Shown: positions 1 through 10,101 of the stretch, in pieces
Layout: every line of letters begins with the position of its first letter
How positions within the stretch are numbered: the first letter of the stretch is position 1
From: Pseudoalteromonas distincta
Lineage (GTDB): Bacteria; Pseudomonadota; Gammaproteobacteria; Enterobacterales; Alteromonadaceae
Reading direction: 5' to 3'
Assembly (NCBI RefSeq): GCF_000814675.1
Contig: NZ_JWIG01000001.1
Span: 852,461 to 916,460, forward strand
Length of the DNA: 64,000 bases
Translations under genes and position numbers: made by a program
Notes under the pieces: generated by a model
What the model was told of the DNA's origin: nothing
The model's input: only the letters and a program-made list of their open reading frames with translations
Database searches by the model: none

Positions 1-331
1 ATGGTAAACTAAATTTATCGCTTGGTACTATATAGGCATTTGTTACTAAGCAGTCGCATGGACGGATCCGAGCAAATCTATTTTTAGCTAGTAGGTAAAT
101 AGGTCTTTCTATAGCAAAACCAATTAATATAGTGACAGGCAATAATTGGTGCTGTTCATTATTACTAAGCCACCACACTGCTAAGCATATTAATATATAA
201 AGCCCACCATCACCGCTTTTAGACAAACCAAAGGCCATTGTTTTAAACCACCTCGGTGAATTGCAATTAAACAAAGTTAAAAATAATTGCTCATCTATCT
301 GAGTTACCTTTTTAAGCATATTATTATTCAT
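1..331 (-). CDS. PAP2-family phosphatase, 5' part only (runs off the left edge)
   Basis: The minus strand is open from an ATG at 331 to the window edge, giving about 110 residues. PAP2 enzymes are membrane phosphatases acting on phosphatidic acid, undecaprenyl pyrophosphate or similar lipids. The visible part has an amphipathic start, two hydrophobic stretches (about residues 40-58 and 63-75) and then a K-N-R-F-A-R-I-R-P run. That run fits the first PAP2 signature (KxxxxxxRP), and S-L-P at the edge would begin the PSGH signature. A GAGGG ribosome site 6-7 bases before the ATG at 331 favours it over the in-frame ATG at 337. The missing C-terminal half would carry the catalytic histidines, so substrate cannot be judged. 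Confidence 0.75.
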   Translation of the reverse strand, partial: MNNNMLKKVTQIDEQLFLTLFNCNSPRWFKTMAFGLSKSGDGGLYILICLAVWWLSNNEQHQLLPVTILIGFAIERPIYLLAKNRFARIRPCDCLVTNAYIVPSDKFSLP

Positions 332-471
332 CACCATCCCTCATTGCATAACATATGAACACCGATTTAGCTTATGTGTTGTAAATAACAATTGAGTGAC
401 GCTTTTAATACACTATTATTGCGATTAATGATTTAGCGCTTGTTTTGCCTAAATTTACTGCGATTAAGTCG

Positions 472-499
472 TTGTTATTGCTTATAAGGAGGGTATACT
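472..499 (+). promoter_or_regulatory. Candidate sigma-70 promoter of rraA-hutG
   Basis: TTGTTA at 472-477 and TATACT at 494-499 are separated by 16 bases. The start codon of rraA lies 37 bases downstream, after a GAGG ribosome site. Assigned by eye from consensus match only. Confidence 0.5.
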
Positions 500-535
500 G
501 AGATATAAATTAATGTACCTTTTGAGGATAAAATA

Positions 536-1033
536 ATGGATTACAGCACTTCTGATTTATGCGACCACTTTGCTGACGTGGTTGACGTGCTAGAGCCTAT
601 GTTCATCAACTTTGGTGGTCGACACAGCTTTGGTGGCCGCATTAAAACGGTTAAATGTTTTGAAAATAATGAACTCATCCGCGAATTACTTTCTCAAGAT
701 GGTACAGACCTAGTACTTCTTATTGATGGTGGCGGCTCAACTCGTCGCGCACTAATCGACATTGAACTGGCTGAGCTAGCACTTGAAAACAACTGGAATG
801 GTATTGTTGTTTACGGCGCAGTACGCCACGTTGATGAGCTTGAAGAGCTTGATTTAGGCATTCAAGCAATTGCTTCAATCCCTGTTGCAGCCGACAGCGA
901 AGGTGCTGGTGAAGATGCTATAGGCGTTAACTTTGCTGGGGTATCATTTTTTGATGACGACTTTATTTATGCTGATAGCACAGGCATTGTTTTATCTGCA
1001 GAAGAATTAGAGTTGGAAGTTGTAGAAGTATAA
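536..1033 (+). CDS. rraA: Regulator of RNase E activity RraA
   Basis: 165 residues, close to the usual 161. RraA is a cytoplasmic ring-forming protein that binds RNase E and restrains its RNA-decay activity. The N-terminus ([20 protein letters not shown], then [10 protein letters not shown] and TVKCFENN) and the central [11 protein letters not shown] stretch match the RraA family closely. The C-terminus is acidic. A GAGG ribosome site precedes the ATG. The family shares its fold with class II aldolases acting on oxaloacetate-type substrates, but the sequence is the RraA type. It is followed after one base by hutG, so the two are probably co-transcribed although their functions are unrelated. 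Confidence 0.93.
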   Translation: MDYSTSDLCDHFADVVDVLEPMFINFGGRHSFGGRIKTVKCFENNELIRELLSQDGTDLVLLIDGGGSTRRALIDIELAELALENNWNGIVVYGAVRHVDELEELDLGIQAIASIPVAADSEGAGEDAIGVNFAGVSFFDDDFIYADSTGIVLSAEELELEVVEV

Positions 1034-1034
1034 C

Positions 1035-2084
1035 GTGACCTCCCATTTAAAAGTATATGATGAAAGCGCGGTTAGAACACTTTGCTCTACCCGCGCAAAT
1101 GAGAAAAAAGCATGGCAATCAATGGCCTTGCTCGACACCCAAGTAAACCTGCAACAAGCACTTGTTGACGCTGCTCAATTTGGTATCCGCTATGTACTTC
1201 TGGGTATTTGCGAAGATATCGGCCCAAAAGCAAACTTAGGAAATGGCGGTGCAAACGAAGCATGGCCAGCTTTTTTAAAACGCTTTTTAAACCAACCTCA
1301 CAATCAATTTATTGCCACTCAAAAAGTGCTTTTATTGGGTGAAGTTAATACTGATGATTTAATGGCGCAAAGCAACCAGCTTAATAATCAGCAAGGCCAG
1401 CAATTAACTCAATTACGAGATTTATGCCAACAGCTTGATGAACGCGTAGAGTCGGTATTGAGCCTTATTTTTAAAGCGGGGCTTGAGCCAATCGTTATTG
1501 GCGGAGGTCATAACAATTGCTTGGGAATTATCCGTGCCCTGAGTAAGTCAAAAAATACACCTATTAATGCTATCAACTTTGACCCTCATGCCGACTTTAG
1601 AGAATGTGAAGGTCGCCATAGCGGCAATGGCTTTCGCTACGCTTATAACGAGCAACATCTAAGTAATTACCACGTTATTGGCTTACATGAGATAAAAAAC
1701 AATCAAGCAATTATAGATGCAATGAGTGAAGCTAACTTTACGTTTGATAGCTATCAATCAATACAAGTTAAGCGAAAAATTACACTCACGCAGGTAATTG
1801 AAAACGCATTAAGTAATTTTAACGATTTACCACTGGGTATTGAAGTTGATTTAGATAGTATTACTTACATGCCGGTTAGTGCGTACACATGTTGCGGATT
1901 TAGTGTGAATGACACTGAGCACTTTGTGCATTTAGCAGCAAACCATCGCCACTCTAAGTACTTACATTTATGTGAAGCAGCGCCTAGACAGCACCCTAAC
2001 GGAGTTGAGGCAGGAGCTGCCCATGTAGGACAAGTGATCAGTGCACTTGTGAATAGCTACCTACAAGCCAAAGAAAACACTTAG
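1035..2084 (+). CDS. hutG: Formimidoylglutamase / arginase-family hydrolase
   Basis: 349 residues with a GTG start one base after the rraA stop. No in-frame ATG exists before residue 30, so GTG is the only sensible start and translation is probably coupled. Metal-binding arginase motifs are present: GGGH near residue 159, DPHAD near 183-187 (usual DAHxD) and VDLDS near 273 (usual SxDxD). Given the hut genes nearby, the likely reaction is hydrolysis of N-formimidoyl-L-glutamate to glutamate and formamide, the last step of histidine degradation. A different arginase-family substrate (guanidino compound) cannot be excluded. It is separated from the other hut genes by a minus-strand signalling gene whose stop codon overlaps its own tail by 4 bases. 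Confidence 0.8.
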   Translation: MTSHLKVYDESAVRTLCSTRANEKKAWQSMALLDTQVNLQQALVDAAQFGIRYVLLGICEDIGPKANLGNGGANEAWPAFLKRFLNQPHNQFIATQKVLLLGEVNTDDLMAQSNQLNNQQGQQLTQLRDLCQQLDERVESVLSLIFKAGLEPIVIGGGHNNCLGIIRALSKSKNTPINAINFDPHADFRECEGRHSGNGFRYAYNEQHLSNYHVIGLHEIKNNQAIIDAMSEANFTFDSYQSIQVKRKITLTQVIENALSNFNDLPLGIEVDLDSITYMPVSAYTCCGFSVNDTEHFVHLAANHRHSKYLHLCEAAPRQHPNGVEAGAAHVGQVISALVNSYLQAKENT

Positions 2085-3799
2085 CGCTGCTGAACTAATC
2101 GCCACTCTTTTAGCCAGCTCATTAAACCGATACTACTTAGCGGGTGACCAAAGTAATAACCTTGGGCAGCATAACCTTTTAAGCTTTTTACAAACTTAAG
2201 TTGCTCAAGTGTTTCTACCCCTTCAAAAATCACTTTTGTTTTTTGTTGGCTATGCATTTCAACCATTCCGCTAACTAAACTGCGTATATTGTTTTGATTA
2301 CTAAAGTCAGCAGTAAGTGAAGGTGAAACCTTAATATACTCTACCGCTAAACTTGGTAACTTAGAAAGCAGTACCGGGTTATCACCAAGTCCATCAACAC
2401 ATACTTTTAAGCCTATGTTATTAAGCCTTGCGATCATGCCTCTGCCTTTATCATCTAGTCCCGCAAAAATATGCAAAGGGCATTCAACAATTAAATCGCC
2501 AGCTTCCAAGTGATGCTCACTTAAAACAACATCAACAAATTCAATAAACTCTTCGTTAAGCATTTCAGGACCAAATACGTTAATGCTAAGCGGTATAGAA
2601 ATACCTTCTATTCTAAGCGCCATTGCAAGCTCAGCGGCTCTCTCTATTACAAATTTAGCGAGTGGATAACCAAGCCCTGCAATTCTAATGTCGTCGATAA
2701 ATCTGTTAGCGGATAAAATTCCTTGCTTAGGGTGCTGCCAACGCAGTAGTAATTCTAAAAACTCAATTTGACCGTTTTCGTTACAAATAATAGGCTGAAA
2801 ATAAAGCTCTAACTCGCTCGAGAAATCAATATTTGCTAATTCTTTTAGTCGCGCTTGTTGCTCTCGCAATTCAATCATCATTTGTTGATGATAAGGCACA
2901 ACCTTGCGATCTGGGTGGCTATCGAGTGCTAGGTATGCGTACGATATTAAATTATCAAAGTTGTTATCTTGCTCATTACAATCAACATAACTCGCTCTCG
3001 CTTTTACTTCTACAGTGCAGTTAGCAACATTAAATGGCTTAAGCGTTGCACCCAGTATTTGGTCAATAACTAATTCATGTAAGTGTTTTTGATTCGCGAA
3101 ACTACAAATAAATGCAAAGTTAAGACCCCCTAAGTGGGCTAGCTTTTCTTGCCCAGTTAAAGTCACTATTTCGTCACTTGAAAGTAGCTCTTTTATTCGA
3201 TTAGCCGATTGCGCTAACAGTATATCGCCAAAGTCGCGTCCAATATGCTGGTTAACTTGCTCAAAGCCTTCAAGGCGAATAACGATTAACGCTGCGCTTA
3301 TTTGTTTGTTGTCGCACCATGTATAATAACCTTGGCGTAACTGTTTTCTATCTGCAAAAACTGAAAGCGGAGACTCTTCAATAAATGCATCACCTTCAGG
3401 TTCTGGCTCTATAACGACTTCTATTTCAGCACTTTCATCATTTAAAAAGCCAACAATAGCTAATAATAATATTGCTAACACAACCCAAAATAGCGGAACT
3501 TCCAATAATAAATGAGCTGAAAATAGAACAACAAATAAAAGACCAGCCATTGAGCTGGTAATTATCATGCTCCAATTATTTCGCTCAAATGCTTGCCATA
3601 AGTGAAAACAAAATCCAAAGGCTAGTAAAATAGCAAGCCAAGCCGCACCGCTGCTTAAGATAGCTAAACCAACAGCAGCTGTGCATAAATAACTAAATTT
3701 AATACTGGTATTTTTAACAGCAAATAAAGTGGCGATCATCGCCATTAATAGTGCACCACTAAAAAATATTGGGAAATTACTGTCGGTTAGTATGTTCAA
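2081..3799 (-). CDS. Membrane protein with degenerate GGDEF and EAL domains
   Basis: 572 residues. About five hydrophobic segments fill residues 1-130. A GGDEF-like domain follows (about 150-290), and an EAL-like domain forms the C-terminal part (about 320-565). The cyclase signature reads GGLNF instead of GGDEF. In the phosphodiesterase half the EAL signature reads ELL, the DDFG motif reads DGLG, and the usual K-x-D before helix 6 reads KVS. EGVET and QGYYF are retained. Loss of metal-binding acidic residues suggests neither c-di-GMP synthesis nor hydrolysis, so a binding or scaffold role is more likely. This loss is seen in the sequence; the role is inference. It sits between hutG and hutI without obvious functional connection. 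Confidence 0.82.
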   Translation of the reverse strand: MNILTDSNFPIFFSGALLMAMIATLFAVKNTSIKFSYLCTAAVGLAILSSGAAWLAILLAFGFCFHLWQAFERNNWSMIITSSMAGLLFVVLFSAHLLLEVPLFWVVLAILLLAIVGFLNDESAEIEVVIEPEPEGDAFIEESPLSVFADRKQLRQGYYTWCDNKQISAALIVIRLEGFEQVNQHIGRDFGDILLAQSANRIKELLSSDEIVTLTGQEKLAHLGGLNFAFICSFANQKHLHELVIDQILGATLKPFNVANCTVEVKARASYVDCNEQDNNFDNLISYAYLALDSHPDRKVVPYHQQMMIELREQQARLKELANIDFSSELELYFQPIICNENGQIEFLELLLRWQHPKQGILSANRFIDDIRIAGLGYPLAKFVIERAAELAMALRIEGISIPLSINVFGPEMLNEEFIEFVDVVLSEHHLEAGDLIVECPLHIFAGLDDKGRGMIARLNNIGLKVCVDGLGDNPVLLSKLPSLAVEYIKVSPSLTADFSNQNNIRSLVSGMVEMHSQQKTKVIFEGVETLEQLKFVKSLKGYAAQGYYFGHPLSSIGLMSWLKEWRLVQQR

Positions 3800-3865
3800 A
3801 TTAACGGCATCCGTATTCGCTAAGAAAGTTTAAACCAAGTTATATGTGAGCAAAAATAATACAAA

Positions 3866-5113
3866 CTAATTAATTCTACCCAAAATCCATAAATTTAACA
3901 GTTTATTTACGCCAAATTGGTAACTTAATTGTGATGGATGACTTATTTGCCAATGCGCAATATCAGCTCTTGCGCCAACCTTTAAAATACCACGGTCGTC
4001 TAACCCTAGTGCTTTAGCTGCATTTCGAGTAACACCAGCTAATGCTTGCTCAGGTGTTAATCTAAACAATGTGCATGCCATGTTCATCATCAAGTGCACT
4101 GAGCACAGCGGTGAAGTACCAGGATTAAAGTCACTCGCAATAGCTATCGGTACTTTATATTGATTAAGTAATTCTATAGGTGGGAATTTAGTTTCTCTTA
4201 AAAAATAAAATGCACCTGGCAATAACACCGCTACCGTCCCAGCGTCTGCCATTGCTTTTACACCCTCTTCATTTAGATGCTCAATATGATCCGCCGAAAG
4301 GCCATTAAACTGCGCCACCAGCTGAGAACCCTGTTGATTAGATAGCTGCTCAGCATGGCATTTTACTGGGAGGTTGTGCTTTTTAGCCGCCTGGAAAACA
4401 CGTTTGGTTTGCGAATAACTAAACCCTACATTTTCACAAAATACATCGACTGCATCAGCAAGATTATTAGCCACTACCTGATCAAGCATGTCAGTACACA
4501 CTAAATCAATATATTCATCAGCACGGCCTTTGTATTCAGGCGGTAGAGCATGCGCCCCTAAAAAAGTAGTTTTAATATCAATAGGGTGATGTTCACCTAA
4601 TAAACGAGCGACTTCTAATATTTTTATCTCGTTTTCAGTATCTAGCCCATAACCAGACTTTATTTCAACGGTGGTTACACCTTCTTTTAACAACGTATTT
4701 AAGCGATCTTTTGCATCAACAAACAATTGTTCACGGTCGGCTGCTCTTGTGGCTTTAACCGTACTTGCTATGCCACCGCCTTGTGCTGCGATTTGCTCAT
4801 AGCTTACGCCTTGCAAACGCTGTTCAAACTCTTGCGATCTTGAACCTGCAAATACTAAGTGAGTATGGCAATCTATTAAGCCCGGCGTTAACCACTGCCC
4901 TTTTACACTCAATGTCGGCGTTGCAAACACATCAAAACTAGGCAATGTTGATTGCTCTCCAATCCACGCAATTTTACCATTTTTAATGGCTATAGCAGCA
5001 TTTTCAATTGCGCCATAAGGGGCATTTATATTGCTATCCATAGTGGCAATATTGGCATCAGTTAAAAGTAAGTCGATTTCTTCTAACTCATAATTTTGTG
5101 TTGTGCTTTGCAT
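3866..5113 (-). CDS. hutI: Imidazolonepropionase
   Basis: 415 residues, normal for the family. It hydrolyses 4-imidazolone-5-propionate to N-formimidoyl-L-glutamate, the third step of histidine degradation, in the cytoplasm. It belongs to the amidohydrolase superfamily. The metal-binding HTH is seen in [12 protein letters not shown] near residue 80, further metal or substrate residues in KCHAEQ and DHIEHL (about 250-275), and the aspartate in SDFNPGTSP (about 325). It is divergent from hutC with a 14-bp palindrome in the shared spacer, so HutC repression of this gene is expected. It is transcribed away from hutUH, so the pathway is expressed from at least three units. Confidence 0.95.
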   Translation of the reverse strand: MQSTTQNYELEEIDLLLTDANIATMDSNINAPYGAIENAAIAIKNGKIAWIGEQSTLPSFDVFATPTLSVKGQWLTPGLIDCHTHLVFAGSRSQEFEQRLQGVSYEQIAAQGGGIASTVKATRAADREQLFVDAKDRLNTLLKEGVTTVEIKSGYGLDTENEIKILEVARLLGEHHPIDIKTTFLGAHALPPEYKGRADEYIDLVCTDMLDQVVANNLADAVDVFCENVGFSYSQTKRVFQAAKKHNLPVKCHAEQLSNQQGSQLVAQFNGLSADHIEHLNEEGVKAMADAGTVAVLLPGAFYFLRETKFPPIELLNQYKVPIAIASDFNPGTSPLCSVHLMMNMACTLFRLTPEQALAGVTRNAAKALGLDDRGILKVGARADIAHWQISHPSQLSYQFGVNKLLNLWILGRIN

Positions 5114-5165
5114 TTTTCAGCCCTTTTTACGCCCAGAGTGATGAAAATATAGTCTAACAACCCAT

Positions 5166-5179
5166 CTTGTATATACAAG
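5166..5179. promoter_or_regulatory. HutC operator candidate 1 (hutI/hutC spacer)
   Basis: Perfect 14-bp palindrome CTTGTATATACAAG in the divergent spacer between hutI and hutC. Its 12-bp core recurs at 5983-5994 before hutU. GntR/HutC-family repressors bind short palindromes of this kind. Placement suits repression of hutI and autoregulation of hutC. Confidence 0.75.
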
Positions 5180-5232
5180 GTAATTGTGTCATCTTATTTA
5201 TATAGTTTATTTTTAATGTAACCATAAATTTA

Positions 5233-5940
5233 ATGACGACACCTAAATTTGCGCAAATAAAACAATTCATTGTTGATAAAATTCGCAGCGGTACGTGGCA
5301 AGAAAACCAACGTGTTCCCTCTGAAAACGAACTAAGTAGTCAATTTAGTGTAAGCAGGATGACAGCCCGCAGAGCACTAAGCGAATTAACCGAGGCAGGT
5401 ATTTTAACCCGCAGCCAAGGGTTAGGTACATTTGTAGCTACATTTAAATCGCAGTCATCATTACTTGAAATAAAAAATATTGCTGATGAAGTAAAAGAGC
5501 GTAACGGCAACTACACCTGTAGCGTACTCATACTCGAATCAATAAATGCAGTCGCACCTATTGCCATTGCACTTGGTGTTGAGGTTGACAGTGTTGTATA
5601 TCGAAGTGTACTTGTGCATAACGAAAACGACAGCCCTTTGCAGCTAGAAGAGCGTTTTGTAAACCCTGCCCTTGCGACTGGCTACTTACAACAAGACTTT
5701 AGCATGCTTACACCACATGAATATTTATCTAGTGTTGCTCCACTTACTCAAGCAAGGCATACCGTAGAGGCCATTATGCCAAACAGCGAAATGTGCCAAT
5801 GGTTAAACTTATATAATGAAGAGCCATGCTTACAAGTGATCCGACGCACCTGGTCTGTTAAAGGCATTGTAAGCTTTGCGCGCCTTGTATCACCAGGCAG
5901 TAAATATCGCTTAGGTGGCCACTTAACATTTAAAAAATAA
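5233..5940 (+). CDS. hutC: Histidine utilisation repressor, GntR/HutC family
   Basis: 235 residues. An N-terminal winged helix-turn-helix (about residues 1-75, including VPSENELSSQFSVSRMTARR) is followed by a UTRA effector domain (about 95-230). In known HutC proteins urocanate releases the repressor from DNA, and the same is expected here. The ATG at 5233 has only a weak ribosome site, which would keep levels low. Palindromic operators flank the gene on both sides. A short hairpin with a T-run lies directly after the stop codon, separating hutC from hutU. Confidence 0.93.
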   Translation: MTTPKFAQIKQFIVDKIRSGTWQENQRVPSENELSSQFSVSRMTARRALSELTEAGILTRSQGLGTFVATFKSQSSLLEIKNIADEVKERNGNYTCSVLILESINAVAPIAIALGVEVDSVVYRSVLVHNENDSPLQLEERFVNPALATGYLQQDFSMLTPHEYLSSVAPLTQARHTVEAIMPNSEMCQWLNLYNEEPCLQVIRRTWSVKGIVSFARLVSPGSKYRLGGHLTFKK

Positions 5941-5948
5941 CAAACAAT

Positions 5949-5969
5949 AGCGCTTACTGCGCTTTTTTT
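5949..5969 (+). terminator. Terminator after hutC
   Basis: AGCGC-TTACT-GCGCT hairpin followed by a run of seven T residues. It ends the hutC transcript just before the second operator, implying a separate hutU promoter. Confidence 0.6.
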
Positions 5970-5982
5970 ATAACAAATCACC

Positions 5983-5994
5983 TTGTATATACAA
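5983..5994. promoter_or_regulatory. HutC operator candidate 2 (before hutU)
   Basis: Perfect 12-bp palindrome TTGTATATACAA, the core of the site at 5166-5179. It ends 12 bases before the hutU start codon and nearly touches its ribosome site (CAGGAG), so it lies in or just after the hutU promoter. Confidence 0.75.
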
Positions 5995-6006
5995 CAGGAG
6001 CAAAAC

Positions 6007-7680
6007 ATGAACAACCGACTCGACACAAGTCGCGTAATACGTGCACCTCATGGAGATAAAATAAGTGCTAAAAGCTGGCAAACAGAAGCTGCTAAGCGCA
6101 TGCTAATGAATAATTTAGACCCTGAAGTTGCAGAGCATCCTCATGCACTTGTTGTATATGGTGGTATTGGCCGAGCAGCTCGTGATTGGCCAAGTTATGA
6201 CAAAATTATAGAAACCCTCGATAGGCTCGAAAGCGACGAAACCCTGCTTGTACAATCAGGAAAACCCGTTGGTGTATTTAAAACCCACAGTAATGCTCCT
6301 CGCGTGCTTATTGCTAACTCAAATCTTGTTCCACACTGGGCAAATTGGGAGCACTTTAACGAGCTCGATAAAAAAGGCTTAATGATGTACGGGCAAATGA
6401 CGGCGGGTTCTTGGATCTATATTGGCTCGCAAGGCATAGTACAAGGAACTTACGAGACCTTTGTAGCTATGGCAAAGCAACATTTTGCAGGTAGCGCTAG
6501 TGGTAAATGGGTATTAACAGGTGGTCTTGGTGGTATGGGCGGTGCGCAACCACTTGCAGCTACAATGGCTGGGTTTAGTGCACTGGTTGTTGAATGTGAT
6601 GAAAGCCGTATCGATTTTCGTATAAAAACAGGCTACGTTGATGTAAAAGCAACAAATCTTGAACACGCACTGCAATTAATAACCAATGCATGTGTAAAAG
6701 GTAAAGCCCTCTCAGTGGGTTTACTAGGTAACGCTGCCGATGTATTTAGTACACTGGTTAAAACAGGCATTACCCCTGATGTAGTCACAGATCAAACATC
6801 TGCTCACGATCCATTAAATGGTTACTTACCACAAGGCTGGACAATGGAGTACGCAGCAAAAATGCGTGAGCAAGATCCAAAAGCCGTAGTAAAAGCCGCT
6901 AAACAATCAATGGCAGTCCAAGTTAAAGCTATGCTGGCACTACAAAAAGCCGGTGCCGCCACTACTGATTACGGTAATAATATTCGTCAAATGGCGTTTG
7001 ATGAGGGTGTTACCAACGCGTTTGATTTTCCTGGATTTGTGCCTGCCTATATTCGCCCTTTATTTTGTGAAGGTATTGGACCATTTAGATGGGTAGCATT
7101 ATCAGGTGACCCTGAAGATATATATAAAACCGACGCTAAAGTAAAAGAGCTTATTCCTGATGATGCACATTTGCATAATTGGCTTGATATGGCGCGGGAA
7201 CGCATACAATTTCAAGGGCTACCTGCACGTATTTGCTGGGTTGGCCTAAAAGATAGAGCACGCCTTGCACTGGCCTTTAATGAAATGGTTAAAAATGGCG
7301 AACTTAAAGCCCCTATAGTTATTGGTCGCGATCACCTCGATTCTGGTTCAGTTGCCAGCCCTAACCGCGAAACAGAGAGCATGAAAGATGGCTCAGATGC
7401 AGTATCAGATTGGCCATTACTCAACGCACTGCTTAATACCGCTAGTGGCGCTACTTGGGTGTCGCTTCATCATGGTGGCGGTGTAGGCATGGGATTTAGT
7501 CAGCACTCTGGTGTAGTTATTGTTGCCGATGGTACTGATGAAGCTAAAGAGCGTATTGCTCGCGTACTGTGGAACGACCCTGCAACAGGTGTAATGCGCC
7601 ATGCTGATGCCGGATACGACATAGCAAAAAACTGCGCTAAAGAACAAAATTTAGACCTACCTATGTTAAACGAGGAATGA
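6007..7680 (+). CDS. hutU: Urocanate hydratase
   Basis: 557 residues from the ATG at 6007. It converts urocanate to 4-imidazolone-5-propionate using tightly bound NAD+, second step of histidine degradation. Family hallmarks include [15 protein letters not shown], the glycine-rich [12 protein letters not shown] (dinucleotide-binding region, about 170-185) and, near the end, [15 protein letters not shown]. The upstream in-frame TTG at 5983 is rejected as start because CAGGAG sits 6 bases before the ATG and the protein then begins at the usual family position. The stop overlaps the first possible hutH ATG, so hutUH form an operon. Confidence 0.96.
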   Translation: MNNRLDTSRVIRAPHGDKISAKSWQTEAAKRMLMNNLDPEVAEHPHALVVYGGIGRAARDWPSYDKIIETLDRLESDETLLVQSGKPVGVFKTHSNAPRVLIANSNLVPHWANWEHFNELDKKGLMMYGQMTAGSWIYIGSQGIVQGTYETFVAMAKQHFAGSASGKWVLTGGLGGMGGAQPLAATMAGFSALVVECDESRIDFRIKTGYVDVKATNLEHALQLITNACVKGKALSVGLLGNAADVFSTLVKTGITPDVVTDQTSAHDPLNGYLPQGWTMEYAAKMREQDPKAVVKAAKQSMAVQVKAMLALQKAGAATTDYGNNIRQMAFDEGVTNAFDFPGFVPAYIRPLFCEGIGPFRWVALSGDPEDIYKTDAKVKELIPDDAHLHNWLDMARERIQFQGLPARICWVGLKDRARLALAFNEMVKNGELKAPIVIGRDHLDSGSVASPNRETESMKDGSDAVSDWPLLNALLNTASGATWVSLHHGGGVGMGFSQHSGVVIVADGTDEAKERIARVLWNDPATGVMRHADAGYDIAKNCAKEQNLDLPMLNEE

Positions 7681-7682
7681 TC

Positions 7683-9218
7683 ATGTTCGAACTTACTCTC
7701 ACACCCGGATCACTTGATTTAAACACACTAAGAAAAATTAATAATTCACCGGTAAAATTGAGCCTTGCAAAGCATGCCGAGTCGCAAATAGCAGCCAGCG
7801 CGCAAACCGTTCAAAACGTTATCAATGAACACCGCACTGTATACGGAATTAACACCGGCTTTGGATTATTAGCCAATACCAAAATTGCCGACGACGAACT
7901 TGAATTATTACAGCGCTCCATTGTACTTTCACACGCTGCGGGTATTGGCGAATACATGGATGACAGCACAGTAAGGTTAATGATCACCTTAAAAGTAAAC
8001 TCACTTTCACGTGGCTATTCGGGCATTCGCCTGCAAGTAATCCAATTTTTTATGCAGCTGCTTAGTAGCGAAGTATATCCATGCGTGCCTAAAAAAGGCT
8101 CCGTGGGGGCATCGGGAGATTTAGCTCCTCTTGCGCATATGTGTCTACCTTTATTAGCTGAAGGTCAAATGCGACATAAAGGAGAAATAATTAGCGCAGC
8201 ACAAGGGTTAAAAATAGCGGGACTTGAACCCCTAACACTTGCAGCCAAAGAAGGCTTAGCATTATTAAATGGCACACAAGCGTCGACTGCGTTTGCACTA
8301 CAAGGCCTATTTAGAAGCGAGAACTTATATGCACAAAGCTGCGTTATCGGATCAATTAGCATAGAAGCTGCAATGGGTAGTCGCGCGCCATTTGATGCAC
8401 GTATTCATGAAATTCGCGGCCAACGTGGTCAAATAGACACCGCTCAAGTATTTAGAGAGCTACTCGATACGCACTCTCAAATTAGTAACTCCCACGTCAA
8501 TTGTGAAAAAGTACAAGACCCTTATTGCCTTCGCTGCCAACCTCAAGTGCTAGGTGCTTGCCTAACTCAGATACGCCAAGCTGCAGAAGTGTTACTATGC
8601 GAGTCGAACGGTGTAACCGACAATCCGCTAGTTTTTGCCGATGTAGGCGACATAATATCGGGCGGAAACTTTCATGCAGAGCCCGTTGCTATGGCCGCTG
8701 ACAACTTAGCAATCGCAATTGCCGAAATTGGCGCATTAGCAGAAAGGCGAATTGCATTACTTATCGATTCAAACCTATCCAAATTACCGCCATTTTTAGT
8801 TGAAAACGGGGGGGTAAATTCAGGATTTATGATTGCCCAAGTTACCGCAGCAGCGCTTGCATCAGAAAACAAATCATTAGCGCATCCGGCTTCGGTCGAT
8901 AGCTTGCCTACATCTGCAAATCAAGAAGATCATGTTTCTATGGCAACCTTTGCAGCAAGGCGCTTAGATGAAATGGCCAATAATACCCAAGGTGTTTTGG
9001 CAATAGAATGGTTAGCATCGGTTCAAGGGCTAGAATTTAGAAAGCCGCTTGAACCATCAAATAAAGTGCAAAGCGCTAAAGCGTTGTTACGCGAGCATGT
9101 GAGTTATTATGATAAAGACCGCTACTTTGCTCCCGATATCGAAGCTGCTAACACATTACTAAGTGAAGGTAAGCTATGCGACTTTATAGAGAGCAGTCCC
9201 CTGCCTTCAGCATATTAA
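7683..9218 (+). CDS. hutH: Histidine ammonia-lyase
   Basis: 511 residues. It removes ammonia from L-histidine to give urocanate, the first step of the pathway and the source of the HutC inducer. The Ala-Ser-Gly triad that cyclises into the MIO electrophile is at about residues 143-145 in [24 protein letters not shown] and the active-site region SSTAF/GNFHAEP-type motifs ([10 protein letters not shown]) are intact. GAGG at 7672-7675 is 7 bases from the ATG at 7683 but only one base from the ATG at 7677, so 7683 is preferred. The gene ends in a 4-base convergent overlap with the next minus-strand gene. Confidence 0.96.
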   Translation: MFELTLTPGSLDLNTLRKINNSPVKLSLAKHAESQIAASAQTVQNVINEHRTVYGINTGFGLLANTKIADDELELLQRSIVLSHAAGIGEYMDDSTVRLMITLKVNSLSRGYSGIRLQVIQFFMQLLSSEVYPCVPKKGSVGASGDLAPLAHMCLPLLAEGQMRHKGEIISAAQGLKIAGLEPLTLAAKEGLALLNGTQASTAFALQGLFRSENLYAQSCVIGSISIEAAMGSRAPFDARIHEIRGQRGQIDTAQVFRELLDTHSQISNSHVNCEKVQDPYCLRCQPQVLGACLTQIRQAAEVLLCESNGVTDNPLVFADVGDIISGGNFHAEPVAMAADNLAIAIAEIGALAERRIALLIDSNLSKLPPFLVENGGVNSGFMIAQVTAAALASENKSLAHPASVDSLPTSANQEDHVSMATFAARRLDEMANNTQGVLAIEWLASVQGLEFRKPLEPSNKVQSAKALLREHVSYYDKDRYFAPDIEAANTLLSEGKLCDFIESSPLPSAY

Positions 9219-9985
9219 ATACCGTGCTGATAGCTAAACCCTAAGGCTTCAATGGCTGAGCCTAATATTTTTCGCTCAGCCGAATCAGTTCCTGTAAACG
9301 TTGGCATTTCACCACCATGTTGCTGACACTTCATAGCGTAGTATTCAGCTTTTTTGGGGTGCGCAGGATTAACCACATTATAAATATTTTGCCCTACTTG
9401 CCAGTGCTCTATCACCGCAAAAATAGCATTAATTACATCTTGTTGATGCACCATATTTACCACTTGCTCACTTGATGTATTGAGCTCTTTACCTGCCACA
9501 AAACGCCCCGGTTCTCTATTAGGCCCTAGTAAGCCAGCTAAACGAAGTATTTTGCCATCTTGTTCAAGCACTTGCTCTTCAGCTTCGTAAAGCTTTATTT
9601 GGCGCTCGTTTGTGCATGAAATATCGCTACTTTCGCTATATACACCAGGCTCTTGATCGTACACCCCGGTTGATGAGCACAATAAAAAGCCCTTTGCGTT
9701 TAGCTCCTTTGAAAGCTTAAGCGCTGCGGTGAGTGTTTCAGGATAATTACTTTCACTGTGTCTGCTACGGGGTGGAATAGCACATACCCAATAAGCATCT
9801 TGTAAATCAACTTGATGCCTTAATTGTCCATCTTCAAGTGTAAACTGACGCTCAAAGTCAAACTCGTGTATATCTGTTCTATGCGTTCCTTGTACTTGCC
9901 AGTCAGCTTTTTGTGCACTTACGCATAAAGCATGTCCTAACCAGCCTGCACCTAATACTACTAATTTATTACTTTTATTTGTCAT
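9215..9985 (-). CDS. YeeZ-like NAD(P)-binding epimerase/reductase
   Basis: 256 residues, an extended short-chain dehydrogenase/reductase fold. The nucleotide-binding loop is GAGWLG near the N-terminus. SSTGVYD and [16 protein letters not shown] match the E. coli YeeZ protein, whose substrate is unknown. The usual YxxxK catalytic pair is not clear (the region has KLYEAEE), as in YeeZ relatives. It is convergent with hutH and shows no link to histidine metabolism. Confidence 0.75.
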   Translation of the reverse strand: MTNKSNKLVVLGAGWLGHALCVSAQKADWQVQGTHRTDIHEFDFERQFTLEDGQLRHQVDLQDAYWVCAIPPRSRHSESNYPETLTAALKLSKELNAKGFLLCSSTGVYDQEPGVYSESSDISCTNERQIKLYEAEEQVLEQDGKILRLAGLLGPNREPGRFVAGKELNTSSEQVVNMVHQQDVINAIFAVIEHWQVGQNIYNVVNPAHPKKAEYYAMKCQQHGGEMPTFTGTDSAERKILGSAIEALGFSYQHGI

Positions 9986-10101
9986 TTTTGTATAAGCCTT
10001 TATTTTAAACGCATAATTAGTTCTTTCTATCTAACTTTATAGAGATTTTAAGTAAGATATGATTAGATATAATTTCATAAATAATAAAAATATGTGTACT
10101 C

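Noticed and set aside
5983..6006. TTG start of hutU at 5983
   Set aside because: It lies within the HutC palindrome; the ATG at 6007 has a well-spaced CAGGAG and the family N-terminus.
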